Source: Lachnospiraceae bacterium (lineage in GTDB: Bacteria > Bacillota > Clostridia > Lachnospirales > Lachnospiraceae). From it: 44,199 nt of DNA. Of this stretch, positions 8,924 through 17,173 are shown one piece after another (positions within the stretch are counted from its first letter, which is position 1; every line of letters begins with the position of its first letter). Both the position numbers and the translations under genes were made by a program. The stretch is from NCBI GenBank assembly GCA_017450065.1, contig JAFSYI010000095.1, positions 1 through 44,199 on the forward strand. The letters run 5' to 3'. The notes beneath the pieces were generated by a model. That model saw only the letters and a program-made list of their open reading frames with translations. It was not told where the DNA came from and did not search any database.

Positions 8924-10042
8924 TTACCATTTCCTGTAGCTAAGCCGTATATCATCACCATAACGTTTAACATCCGTAAGCTTAAATACTCCTGCTTCAT
9001 CCACCTTTTCTATCCCTGTACCTTCGACCGGAGTCTTAGCCTCTCTTCCCCCGAATATCTTGGGCGCTATGAATATCTCCACGGCATCAGCAAGCCCCGC
9101 TCTTATGATACTGTCGTTAAGCGTACCTCCGCCTTCAACCAAAACGCTGTCTATTCCAAGCTCACCAAGCCGGCTCATAAGATAAGCGACATCTGTATGC
9201 CCGTTATCTGCAGGAGTACATACCGTGGTGATCATGGCATCGTTAAGCATCTTCTCTTTCTCACTGTTTTCCGTACAGTGTGCGACTATCGTTCTGTACC
9301 TGTCTGCCGTCCTTACAATGTTGCTGTCCATCGGGATTCTAAGAGTACTGTCACAGATCACCCTTACAGGACTCTTAAACCCGTCAATCCGTACATTAAG
9401 CATCGGATCGTCGGCAAGCACCGTTCCTATACCTGCCATTATAGCCATATACTTATGTCTTAAATGCTGAACCTCCGCCCGTGATTCTTCACCCGTGATC
9501 CACTTAGATGCTCCTGTTTTCGTGGCTGTCTTTCCGTCCATTGTCATTGCATACTTAAGTACGACATAGGGCTTTCCTGTGGTAATATACTTAAAGAACA
9601 CCTCGTTTACCGCATCACATTCATCCCTCAGGAAGTCCTCAACGACCTCTATTCCGGCATCCCTTAATATCTTAACGCCTTTGCCCGCAACAAGCGGATT
9701 GGGATCTCTTGAACCTATTACGACACGGCTTATTCCGCTCCCGATTATCGCATCGGTACAGGGCGGCTGCTTACCATGATGGCAGCATGGTTCTAAAGTA
9801 ACATATATTGTTGCGCCTTCCGCAGGCCTGCTGCATGATCCTGTATCTTCGGACCCGGCAAGAGAAGCCAGCGCATCTCTCTCCGCATGCAGCTCTCCGT
9901 ATCTTCTGTGATACCCCTCGGCTATTATCTTCCCGTCCTTTACTATAACCGCTCCGACCATGGGGTTGGGATTGGTGAAGCCTTCTCCCTTAACAGCAAG
10001 CTCTATTGCCCTCAGCATATATTTTTCTTCGATATCTGCCAT
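8924..10042 (-). CDS. ribD: Bifunctional riboflavin deaminase/reductase RibD
   Basis: 372-aa enzyme with an N-terminal cytidine-deaminase-fold pyrimidine deaminase (about 1-150: zinc ligands in HAERDAL and EPCCHHGKQPPC) and a C-terminal NADPH-dependent 5-amino-6-ribosylamino-uracil reductase (about 150-372: KYAMTMDGKTAT, SKWITGEESR, DSVLVEGGGTLN). It carries out the second and third steps of riboflavin synthesis. The start ATG follows GAGGAG at 5-nt spacing. It is the first rib gene. The 151 bp between it and the upstream peptidase contain a 13-bp tandem repeat and no recognisable FMN riboswitch. Confidence 0.96.
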   Translation of the reverse strand: MADIEEKYMLRAIELAVKGEGFTNPNPMVGAVIVKDGKIIAEGYHRRYGELHAERDALASLAGSEDTGSCSRPAEGATIYVTLEPCCHHGKQPPCTDAIIGSGISRVVIGSRDPNPLVAGKGVKILRDAGIEVVEDFLRDECDAVNEVFFKYITTGKPYVVLKYAMTMDGKTATKTGASKWITGEESRAEVQHLRHKYMAIMAGIGTVLADDPMLNVRIDGFKSPVRVICDSTLRIPMDSNIVRTADRYRTIVAHCTENSEKEKMLNDAMITTVCTPADNGHTDVAYLMSRLGELGIDSVLVEGGGTLNDSIIRAGLADAVEIFIAPKIFGGREAKTPVEGTGIEKVDEAGVFKLTDVKRYGDDIRLSYRKW

Positions 10043-10068
10043 GCTTTCTCCTCTGCTTCTCTCCCCCC

Positions 10069-10107
10069 GATCCTATTTCCGGATCCTATTCCCGGATCCT
10101 CTCTTCG
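10069..10107. repeat. Three 13-bp tandem repeats in the ribD leader
   Basis: Three adjacent 13-bp units read gatcctatttccg (10069-10081), gatcctattcccg (10082-10094) and gatcctctcttcg (10095-10107). A diverged fourth unit, gatcctccgatg, begins at 10113 after a 5-bp gap. They sit 27 bp upstream of the ribD start. The array could be a slippage-prone microsatellite or a binding array; nothing in it resembles the conserved FMN-riboswitch boxes. Confidence 0.75.
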
Positions 10108-10193
10108 GCTACGATCCTCCGATGTTCCTCCCGGATCACGCCCGATTACGGCATAGGACTCACAGCCTGTTTCCTTCCGGCCGTTACCGGTCT

Positions 10194-12383
10194 CTACCAT
10201 ACAGTGACCCGCTTCTCCGGAGCCAGATACATACCGTCTCCTTCCTGCGTTCCGTATGTATCATGGAACTCATCAAACTGCTGTAAAACAGCATTTACCC
10301 TTAAATAATTAAGCGGATGCTCTCCTCTGGTAAGCCTGTACACTTCCCTTTCATAAGTCGATATCTGCTTCCATACTCCGGCATACTGTCTGAAGAATGC
10401 GTCATAATCGAAATCCGCATCCTCTTTTGCCAGTCTTAACATGACCTTCATTCCGGCAATATCCGCGATCGCCTCATTCCGGACATCTCTTCCGTTAACC
10501 TTATAGCCCTCAAAGGCCGTGATCTCATCATAATACCGTGAAAGACTGTCCGCTCTTTCCGTAAACGCTTTTCGGTCACTCTCATGCCACCAGCTGTTAA
10601 ACCTCCCTTGCGCATCAAAGCCGGAACCCGTCTCATCAAATGCATGACTGATCTCGTGGCCTATGATACAGCCTATCCCGCCAAGCAGCTCTGCCCTGCT
10701 CATATCATCATCATAAAATACGTCTCCGAGAATACCGGCTCCGATATTTATTGAATTCTCCTGCGGCTCATAGTATGCATTCGCCGTCAGTGCCCTGTTT
10801 CTCCACAGCTCCTTATCGACCTTTTCTCCCGTATGTTTCCTGTCAAGACCGGCCTTGTAGCGGTTAATCTCCTTTACGCAGCCCACATAATCAAGCCCCT
10901 CCAGTGACAGCCCATCATAATCCTGCCATTTATCGGGGTAAACCGCCTTGATCACGATCGCATCGAGCTTCTCTTCCGCTCTGTCCGCGGTTTCTTTACT
11001 GAGCCAGTCTTCACCCGACAGCATCTCCCTGTAAGCACCGATCGTTTCTTCACAGAGCTCTGTTATCTCTTTCTTAGCATGGGAATAGTCATATTTCTTA
11101 AAATATGCCTTCTCCAGCGGTTCATTCAATGATCTGAGTATGGCATTATATGCCATATTCTCGTCCCCCGGCATTCCATCCGCTCCCGACAGTTCATTGT
11201 CTCTTGCGACCGAAGCCTCATAGCACTCCCTGTCAAGCTTATCCGCCATATACAGCAGATAATGAACGAGCATGTAATTTCTCATCAAGCCGATATTTTC
11301 CGTGGTATACAGCTCATCAAGCTTCTTTATGACCGCAGGCTCGCTTATAACATATTCTCCGGCTCCGGAATACCCGAAACCCTTTATCTGATCGTAAAGC
11401 GGGAATGCATGTGTAAGCTTCTTTACCTCATCCTCGCTGTAAACGTTGTTCATCCGGTCATAATAATCCGTTCCCGGCTTATCTGCCTCAGTCATGGAGA
11501 CCGAAGCTATCTGCTCCTCCAGCGAAAGCACCGAATTAAACACTTCGGAAGCCACATCCGCCCCAAGACCAAGCCTTCCCGCAACCATCACGAACAGCTT
11601 AAGCTTCGCATTGTAAGCTCTCTCTCCAACATCGGTAAAATCCGTATATTCCGCCGGATCCTCAAGCAAAAGTGTATCATTATTTATACGTACGATATAT
11701 TTCTCCGGATCGTTAAGGTCGATATTATTTCCGATCCCCGTAAAGGTATCAACGCAGTTGCTCCTGTCAAAATCGCAGATAAAACGGCTCATTTCATCCA
11801 GCGATCTTATTGACATGATATCCTTTACTGTACCGGCAACAGGCTTAACGCCCAGTTCATTCCTTTTGTCCCAGTCAAGCAGCGTATCATAAAAAGTATG
11901 GACAAGTTCTGCGTCATGCCCCGTTATACCGTCATCCTTAAGCAGTTCCTTAACTCTCTCTTCGGTGTCCTTCGACATTTCCACAAAGGGACTTTCGTAT
12001 GTATAGCCTTCTCTCAGCTTCGCACCGGACAGCCATTCATAATTTACGGCAAGATTATAATCGTCCTTTACATCCGCCTTCCCCGCACATAAAACATTCT
12101 CCTTTATATCGGAATCGATCCACGGTGATCCTCCCATGGCTTCCCCCGGATCAGCCTTATCATCATTCATAGCACTCTGCCCGTCATTAAGGCCTTCATC
12201 CGACTTTGTTCCGGTCCCGTCCGCTTCCCCGGTATCCCCGTTTCCCTCTGCTTTCACATCAGCTTCCTGTGCGGAATTGCCGGAAGCACTCTTTAACTGA
12301 TCACTGTTATAAACATAGCCTGCATTACAGCCGGTCATAAGAAGCGTAAGCGCCATCATAACACAGCATAGCTTTTTACACAT
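10194..12383 (-). CDS. pepO: M13-family (neprilysin-like) zinc metallopeptidase lipoprotein
   Basis: 729-aa extracellular peptidase of the M13/PepO family, which cleaves oligopeptides. A lipoprotein signal peptide ends in LLMTGC, with Cys19 as the lipid-modified residue. A low-complexity Ser/Gly/Asp/Glu linker (about 25-95) separates the membrane anchor from the enzyme. The C-terminal catalytic domain has HEISHAFD (two zinc His and the catalytic Glu), NEAIADIAG (third zinc ligand Glu with its Asp partner), and NAYYEPQENSINIGAGIL upstream, the family substrate-binding element. Intracellular PepO proteins lack the lipobox, so this one probably acts at the cell surface. It lies 76 bp after coaBC on the same strand; its role next to coaBC and rib genes is not evident. 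Confidence 0.92.
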   Translation of the reverse strand: MCKKLCCVMMALTLLMTGCNAGYVYNSDQLKSASGNSAQEADVKAEGNGDTGEADGTGTKSDEGLNDGQSAMNDDKADPGEAMGGSPWIDSDIKENVLCAGKADVKDDYNLAVNYEWLSGAKLREGYTYESPFVEMSKDTEERVKELLKDDGITGHDAELVHTFYDTLLDWDKRNELGVKPVAGTVKDIMSIRSLDEMSRFICDFDRSNCVDTFTGIGNNIDLNDPEKYIVRINNDTLLLEDPAEYTDFTDVGERAYNAKLKLFVMVAGRLGLGADVASEVFNSVLSLEEQIASVSMTEADKPGTDYYDRMNNVYSEDEVKKLTHAFPLYDQIKGFGYSGAGEYVISEPAVIKKLDELYTTENIGLMRNYMLVHYLLYMADKLDRECYEASVARDNELSGADGMPGDENMAYNAILRSLNEPLEKAYFKKYDYSHAKKEITELCEETIGAYREMLSGEDWLSKETADRAEEKLDAIVIKAVYPDKWQDYDGLSLEGLDYVGCVKEINRYKAGLDRKHTGEKVDKELWRNRALTANAYYEPQENSINIGAGILGDVFYDDDMSRAELLGGIGCIIGHEISHAFDETGSGFDAQGRFNSWWHESDRKAFTERADSLSRYYDEITAFEGYKVNGRDVRNEAIADIAGMKVMLRLAKEDADFDYDAFFRQYAGVWKQISTYEREVYRLTRGEHPLNYLRVNAVLQQFDEFHDTYGTQEGDGMYLAPEKRVTVW

Positions 12384-12459
12384 TATCTCTCTCCGATTTC
12401 ATAATTTATGTGCCTTTTTATCCTCTTTCAGCATTCAGGATCCTTAAATCAAAGTCATA

Positions 12460-13680
12460 TTATTCCGTACAGCGTTTACCGGTACGCTTCACGATCTCGT
12501 CAAGGAGTTCGCCCGCTGCCTGACTCTTACTCATAAGAGGAAGCTCTTTCTGCATATCCTTCGTTATAAGCGTGAGCACGTTGGTATCACCCTGAAATCC
12601 CGCGCCCTCCACTCTTAAGCTGTTGGCGGCTATCATATCCAGATTCTTCTTCTCAAGCTTGGCTCTTGAATTGGCAATCATATTCTCGGTTTCCATGGAG
12701 AAGCCGCAAAGGAACTGCCCTTCCTTCTTATGCTCACCCAGATATTTAAGTATGTCTTTGGTCCTCTCAAGCGGAATGGACAGATCCTCATCCTTCTTCT
12801 TCATCTTTTGGTCAGAAACGTTAGCAGGTCTGTAATCCGCAACTGCCGCAGCCTTGATGATCACATCCATTTCATCTGCATGACCCGTCACTTCATTAAA
12901 CATATCCTCTGCAGAAACGACCGGAACATATTTAACAAACATCGGTGGTTCTATTGCCGTTCTGCCGCTTACCAGGGTAACATCAGCACCCCTTAACATT
13001 GCTGCCTCGGCTATCGCATATCCCATCTTCCCCGATGAATGATTGGTGATATATCTGACGGGATCAAGAGCCTCCTGCGTAGGACCCGCAGTAACCAGAA
13101 CCTTCTTCCCCTTCATATCCTTCTCAAATGCGATCTCATACAGTATATAACGGAGCAGGGTCTCGGGCTCAGGCATCTTGCCGGCTCCCGTATCACCACA
13201 GGCAAGATATCCTGTCACAGGCGTGATGACCGTCCACCCGTATCCCTCAAGCTTCCTCAGGTTGTCCTGTACCACAGGATTCTCAAACATATTGGTATTC
13301 ATGGCCGGAGAAATATATTTGGGACATTTGCAGGCCATTACGGTTGTCGTAAGCATGTCATCCGCTATTCCGTTTGCCAGCTTGCCTATAACATTGGCAC
13401 TCGCGGGAGCTACCATTACGATATCAGCCTTCCTTGCCAGCGAAACATGCTCCACCGAGAACTCAAAATTACGGTCAAACGTATCGATAAGACATTTGTT
13501 GCCCGTAAGCGTTTCGAAGGTTATGGGATTAATAAAATTAGTCGCGTTCACTGTCATAAGTACATGAACATCGGCATTAAGCTTCTTAAGCGAGCTTGCC
13601 AGCGAAGCTGCCTTATAAGCAGCAATGCTGCCGGTTATCCCCAGCAGCACTGTTTTATTTTTCAGATCAAAATCTTTCAT
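12460..13680 (-). CDS. coaBC: Phosphopantothenoylcysteine decarboxylase / phosphopantothenate-cysteine ligase
   Basis: 406-aa bifunctional enzyme of coenzyme A synthesis, located in the cytosol. The N-terminal half is the FMN-dependent CoaC decarboxylase (GITGSIAAYKAASL, the active-site His in VEHVSLARKAD, PASANVIGKLANGIADD, PAMNTNMF, ACGDTGAGKMPEPE with the catalytic Cys). The C-terminal half is the nucleotide-dependent CoaB ligase (VTAGPTQEALDPVRYITN, SSGKMGYAIAE, AAAVADYRP, KKKD, GFSMETEN). Length is typical. The CoaC half needs FMN, so its position in the same run of genes as the riboflavin pathway makes metabolic sense, though co-transcription is not proven. The ribosome binding site is weak. 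Confidence 0.96.
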   Translation of the reverse strand: MKDFDLKNKTVLLGITGSIAAYKAASLASSLKKLNADVHVLMTVNATNFINPITFETLTGNKCLIDTFDRNFEFSVEHVSLARKADIVMVAPASANVIGKLANGIADDMLTTTVMACKCPKYISPAMNTNMFENPVVQDNLRKLEGYGWTVITPVTGYLACGDTGAGKMPEPETLLRYILYEIAFEKDMKGKKVLVTAGPTQEALDPVRYITNHSSGKMGYAIAEAAMLRGADVTLVSGRTAIEPPMFVKYVPVVSAEDMFNEVTGHADEMDVIIKAAAVADYRPANVSDQKMKKKDEDLSIPLERTKDILKYLGEHKKEGQFLCGFSMETENMIANSRAKLEKKNLDMIAANSLRVEGAGFQGDTNVLTLITKDMQKELPLMSKSQAAGELLDEIVKRTGKRCTE

Positions 13681-13720
13681 TTTTCTACCGTTCCCTGTTA
13701 TATTTACATTTATGTACAGC

Positions 13721-15184
13721 CTATACCTTTGCCTTCTTAGACATCCTGACCATACTCTTATACATTTCCTCCGTTAAGTACATACCGGCCGACGGATATT
13801 TCGTGGGATTAAGGGCACAGTCGAATTTACCTATGATACCTCCTACCCTGTGTACCATTCCGTCCCAGTTCTTTCCGTACTCTGACCTTAGCCTTCGCCA
13901 GTCTGTATACATGATCATGGCGTCCTTACCGTCCTTACCCTTCATCCTGGCTACATCAAGACCCTCATTATCCTGACCGTCTTCTCCCTCAGCCTGATGC
14001 TTTACCGGGATTATAAGCCGCGCCCGCTTAAGCTCTCTTCCGAGGAAGCTGAAATACAGTCTGAAGGCAACTGCTTCCTCAGGATCCTCCTTGGGTGAAT
14101 CAAGCTGTCCGAGAAGAAGCATCCATCGTACAAGACCGGGATTGGTAACCGGTATATTCTCAACCGGTACCCCGTCATATACCGGCTTATCCACAAGCAT
14201 TCCGGCTGCGATCGACACCTGTACGGCATTTACGGCTACTCCGCATGCTCCGTTAATATAGAAATTACCCTGGAGGAAATTATGGATCCCTTTCTTGTCT
14301 TTTCCGTTTCTGACGATCGCGAGCTCGGTTGTATCCGTATTGTAGACCTTTTTATAGCGGCGTCTGTAAGCCTTGGAAATGATCATTATATTGGGATTGC
14401 TGCAAATATAGGATCCGTCCCCGTTATCAAAGGTCTGTGAGTACAGATGCGCTTCACCCGTACGCTTATCATGCACATAGTATATCTCATCGGCGTCAAG
14501 GATCTTATCCCTCAGCGAAAGAACTATCTTATTAAGACGTTCTTCTCTTATCCTCTTAAGCCCTTCCATCTCATCCTGACCCTCGTGAGCCATATACCAG
14601 GTATTAAGACGCCATATTTCCGAGCAGTCCGTCAGGCTCAGCCTGTTTATCTCTTCATCCGTCATTTCCAGTGCGCGTTCTTTGACATATCCCTCGCTAA
14701 GCGCGGCGACATAGGCGTCATGGATGCTGTCCGAGCCCATATCTCTTGTATACAGTACGGTTCCGATCCTTATATCAATATCCGAAGCGCCTTCAAGGAT
14801 CAGGCCGGCATAACAGTCGGACGCATGCTCCACGGACTCACCGTTAACATCCAGACCGATCACGGAGGTCATAAGCATTTCCTTCCTGTCATCACCGTAA
14901 TTAATGACAGCCAGCGAAACACCCGTATCCACACTTCCCTTCAGGTTTCCTGTTACAACAATATTGTCTGTTCCTTCAATGGGAGCGTAATCCGTAACCC
15001 CCATAATAAATGAACATCTTTTGGCATCCGCACCCGTTTTATCATCTTCTTTTTTCTCGCTCGGCCCGCCATGCTCCACTTCGCCGACTATACCCTCATC
15101 GGGTAAGAGATTGGATTCAAGCCTGCTAAGCTCATCATCAATATCCGACTTCTTATTCTTCTTAAAAATATTCAGGATTCCCAT
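13721..15184 (-). CDS. SseB-like protein with EF-Tu-domain-2-like N-terminal barrel
   Basis: 487-aa cytosolic protein without signal peptide or TM. After a basic/acidic N-terminus, residues about 58-146 have the layout of the beta-barrel domain 2 of translational GTPases: VVTGNLKGSVDTGVSL, a central TSVIGLDVNGESV strand pair, and DIDIRIGTVLY, matching the EF-Tu pattern 'vvTGrve.G.ikvGd ... dirrGmVl'. No GTPase domain is present. A linker and a C-terminal region (about 230-480) resemble SseB/enhanced-serine-sensitivity domains (RAYRRRYKKVYN, NFYINGACGVAVNAVQV, YFSFLGRELKRARL). The start at MGILNIFKKNKK was chosen because AAGGAG precedes it by 10 nt; an upstream in-frame start at 15235 would add 17 unlikely residues. 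It lies between the ACT gene and coaBC. Function unknown. Confidence 0.7.
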   Translation of the reverse strand: MGILNIFKKNKKSDIDDELSRLESNLLPDEGIVGEVEHGGPSEKKEDDKTGADAKRCSFIMGVTDYAPIEGTDNIVVTGNLKGSVDTGVSLAVINYGDDRKEMLMTSVIGLDVNGESVEHASDCYAGLILEGASDIDIRIGTVLYTRDMGSDSIHDAYVAALSEGYVKERALEMTDEEINRLSLTDCSEIWRLNTWYMAHEGQDEMEGLKRIREERLNKIVLSLRDKILDADEIYYVHDKRTGEAHLYSQTFDNGDGSYICSNPNIMIISKAYRRRYKKVYNTDTTELAIVRNGKDKKGIHNFLQGNFYINGACGVAVNAVQVSIAAGMLVDKPVYDGVPVENIPVTNPGLVRWMLLLGQLDSPKEDPEEAVAFRLYFSFLGRELKRARLIIPVKHQAEGEDGQDNEGLDVARMKGKDGKDAMIMYTDWRRLRSEYGKNWDGMVHRVGGIIGKFDCALNPTKYPSAGMYLTEEMYKSMVRMSKKAKV

Positions 15185-15227
15185 ATTCTCCCCACTCCTT
15201 AACACAGATAACCGTTTGGAATCTGCC

Positions 15228-15248
15228 GGGAACATGGCCTATGTTCCC
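15228..15248 (-). other. Intercistronic hairpin between ACT and SseB-like genes
   Basis: Perfect 8-bp stem, gggaacat (15228-15235) with atgttccc (15241-15248), around a 5-nt loop. No T-run follows on the minus strand, so it is not a standard intrinsic terminator; it may protect the upstream mRNA or tune expression of the SseB-like gene. Confidence 0.5.
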
Positions 15249-15261
15249 CTGTTATTCACTA

Positions 15262-15687
15262 TCAGTTACTCAGTTCCTCATCAGTTGCCAGTTCAAAGCC
15301 TTTTTCCGAAAGCAGCCTCTCGGTCGCTTCCACGTCATCAACTCTTAAAACAACATATGCCCCGAACTGCTTATTGGAGGTAAACGCATATGTATACATA
15401 AGGTCTATACCCGCTTCCTCAAGGGTCTTAAGTATCTTATACAGAGCTCCTTCACGGTCGTCCATCTTTACCGCCACAACACTTGTAACCTTGGACAGGA
15501 TATCCTCGCCGAGAAGCTGCCTTGCCTTCTCAAGATCCGAAACGATCATCCTGACAACGCCGTAATCAGCGGAATCACCGATGCTTAATGCCCTTATGTT
15601 TACGTCCGATTCGGATATCCCCTTAAGTATTCCGGATAACCGGCCCTTCTTATTCTCTATAAAGACTGACAATTGCCTGACTGCCAT
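15262..15687 (-). CDS. Tandem ACT-domain amino-acid-binding protein
   Basis: 141-aa protein made of two ACT domains: residues about 4-68 (QLSVFIENKKGRLSGILKGI with NIRALSIGD) and about 70-135 (VVAVKMDDREGALYKILKTL with GIDLMYTYAF). ACT domains bind small ligands, usually amino acids, at dimer interfaces. No catalytic domain is attached. It lies about 60 bp downstream of paaK; this pairing is common in anaerobes, where the ligase is linked to aryl-acid (aromatic amino acid) metabolism and the ACT protein is presumed to sense an aromatic or branched amino acid. The regulatory link is inferred from position only. Confidence 0.85.
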   Translation of the reverse strand: MAVRQLSVFIENKKGRLSGILKGISESDVNIRALSIGDSADYGVVRMIVSDLEKARQLLGEDILSKVTSVVAVKMDDREGALYKILKTLEEAGIDLMYTYAFTSNKQFGAYVVLRVDDVEATERLLSEKGFELATDEELSN

Positions 15688-15747
15688 AATTCTTCTCCTT
15701 CCTGTATAAACATCTGCGCCGGGCCGGCTTCATCTGCCGGTCCTGCC

Positions 15748-17055
15748 TTAATCGTGCAGCTTTCTGTTATCGATCACCCTTACCGCCTTGCCCTCGCTTC
15801 GCTGTATCGTCTTGGGTGCAACCAGATGTATCTTGGGCCCGATTCCGAGCATTGTACGCATTGCGGCTGCAAGCTTCTTCTCCATCTCCTGCATTTCCGC
15901 AATGTTATCCGAGAATTTCTCCGGACTTAACTCAACATCGATATCAAGAGTATCCGTATTGTTCTTTCTGTCAACATAGATCATGTAATTCGGACTGTAG
16001 CCCTCATTCAGAAGAACGGTCTCAATCTGGCTCGGGAATACATTAACTCCGCGGATTATCATCATGTCATCACTTCTGCCCATAGGCTTGCACATCTTCA
16101 CATGGGTACGTCCGCATGAGCATTTACCCCTCGTAAGAACACAGATATCTCTTGTTCTGTAACGGAGAAGCGGAAAGGCTTCCTTGTCAAGAGCCGTGAA
16201 CACAAGCTCACCCTTCTCTCCTTCCGGAAGAACCTCGCCTGTATCCGGATCTATTATCTCAGCGTAAAAATGATCCTCATTTATATGCATTCCAGTCTGC
16301 TCGCTGCATTCAAAAGCAACTCCGGGACCGCTTGTTTCCGTAAGTCCGTAAATATCATACGCCTTAATGCCCAGTCCCGCTTCTATTGATCTGCGCATCT
16401 CCTCTGTCCAGGGCTCGGCGCCGAAAATACCTGCCTTCAGTCTGTTATCTTCCGGCTTATATCCCCTTTCCTTTAAGGATTCCGCAATAAACGCAGCATA
16501 GCTGGGCGTGCAGCACAGTATCGTTGAATTAAGATCCATCATGAACTGGATCTGACGCTCGGTGTTTCCTGATGACATCGGCAGAGTCAGTGCTCCGACC
16601 TTATGTGCGCCTCCGTGGAGTCCCGCACCTCCGGTGAACAGTCCGTATCCGTAACATACCTGGACAACATCCTCATTGGTACCGCCTGCTGCCACTATTG
16701 CCCTTGCACAGCATTCCTCCCAAAGGTCTATATCATGCTGTGTATAGAAGGCAACAACCCTCTTACCCGTAGTTCCCGAGGTAGACTGTATCCTGACACA
16801 GTCCTTAAGATCAACTGCCAGAAGTCCGTAGGGATAGCACTCCCTGAGATCATCCTTCTTAAGGAACGGGAGCTTATGTATATCCTCCACGCTCTTTATA
16901 TCTTCAGGCTTTACACCTTTTTCGTCCATTTTTTTTCTGTAATACTCAACATGGTCGTAAACATGCCTGACCTGCTTTACAATCTTTTCATTCTGAATCT
17001 TCAGGATTTCCTCCCTCGGGGCCGTCTCTATCTCCGGCCTGTAATATCGCTCCAT
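15748..17055 (-). CDS. paaK: Phenylacetate-CoA ligase-type adenylate-forming enzyme
   Basis: 435-aa AMP-forming ligase that activates phenylacetate or a related aryl acid to its CoA thioester using ATP. It carries the P-loop-like motif STSGTTGKRVVAFY, YGYGLFTGG, DIYGLTETSGPG (adenine-binding region), RYRTRDICVL and the C-terminal hinge region GRSDDMMIIRGVNVFPSQIE, with the conserved late lysine in RSEGKAVRV. Length matches PaaK. In gut anaerobes PaaK-like enzymes often work with indolepyruvate:ferredoxin oxidoreductase in aromatic amino acid fermentation; iorAB is not in the window, so the true substrate is unconfirmed. The ATG is preceded by AAAGGGG and a TATAAT hexamer at 17080-17085. Confidence 0.92.
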   Translation of the reverse strand: MERYYRPEIETAPREEILKIQNEKIVKQVRHVYDHVEYYRKKMDEKGVKPEDIKSVEDIHKLPFLKKDDLRECYPYGLLAVDLKDCVRIQSTSGTTGKRVVAFYTQHDIDLWEECCARAIVAAGGTNEDVVQVCYGYGLFTGGAGLHGGAHKVGALTLPMSSGNTERQIQFMMDLNSTILCCTPSYAAFIAESLKERGYKPEDNRLKAGIFGAEPWTEEMRRSIEAGLGIKAYDIYGLTETSGPGVAFECSEQTGMHINEDHFYAEIIDPDTGEVLPEGEKGELVFTALDKEAFPLLRYRTRDICVLTRGKCSCGRTHVKMCKPMGRSDDMMIIRGVNVFPSQIETVLLNEGYSPNYMIYVDRKNNTDTLDIDVELSPEKFSDNIAEMQEMEKKLAAAMRTMLGIGPKIHLVAPKTIQRSEGKAVRVIDNRKLHD

Positions 17056-17079
17056 CTTGTTTATCCCCTTTCAGTCGGT

Positions 17080-17085
17080 ATTATA
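17080..17085 (-). promoter_or_regulatory. Candidate -10 box upstream of paaK
   Basis: Exact TATAAT on the minus strand 25 bp before the paaK ATG, in an AT-rich stretch following a hairpin. No good -35 hexamer is seen at 16-18 bp, so the call rests on the -10 box and its position. Confidence 0.4.
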
Positions 17086-17119
17086 CATACTATTCAAACA
17101 TATAAATACATTTTATATA

Positions 17120-17151
17120 ATAAAGCTTCTTTTCGCAAGAAAAAGCTTTAT
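17120..17151 (-). terminator. Hairpin downstream of the azgA-like permease
   Basis: Stem ataaagctt (17120-17128) with aagctttat (17143-17151), partly extended inward by ttttc/gaaaa pairing around a gcaa-type loop. On the minus strand it lies 23 bp beyond the permease stop and is followed by TATATAAAA instead of a clean T-run, so it is a moderate terminator candidate separating the permease from paaK. Confidence 0.55.
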
Positions 17152-17173
17152 CTTTACTTTTAAACGAACAATC

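Noticed and set aside
10043-10193. FMN riboswitch upstream of ribD
   Set aside because: I looked for the conserved boxes on the minus strand (AGGGTGAAATTCCC-like and ACCGGCGGT-like) and found none.
10012-10200. Small 62-codon ORF between pepO and ribD
   Set aside because: It reads through the tandem repeat and into ribD in another frame, with Gly/Arg/Glu-rich sequence and no ribosome binding site; likely chance.
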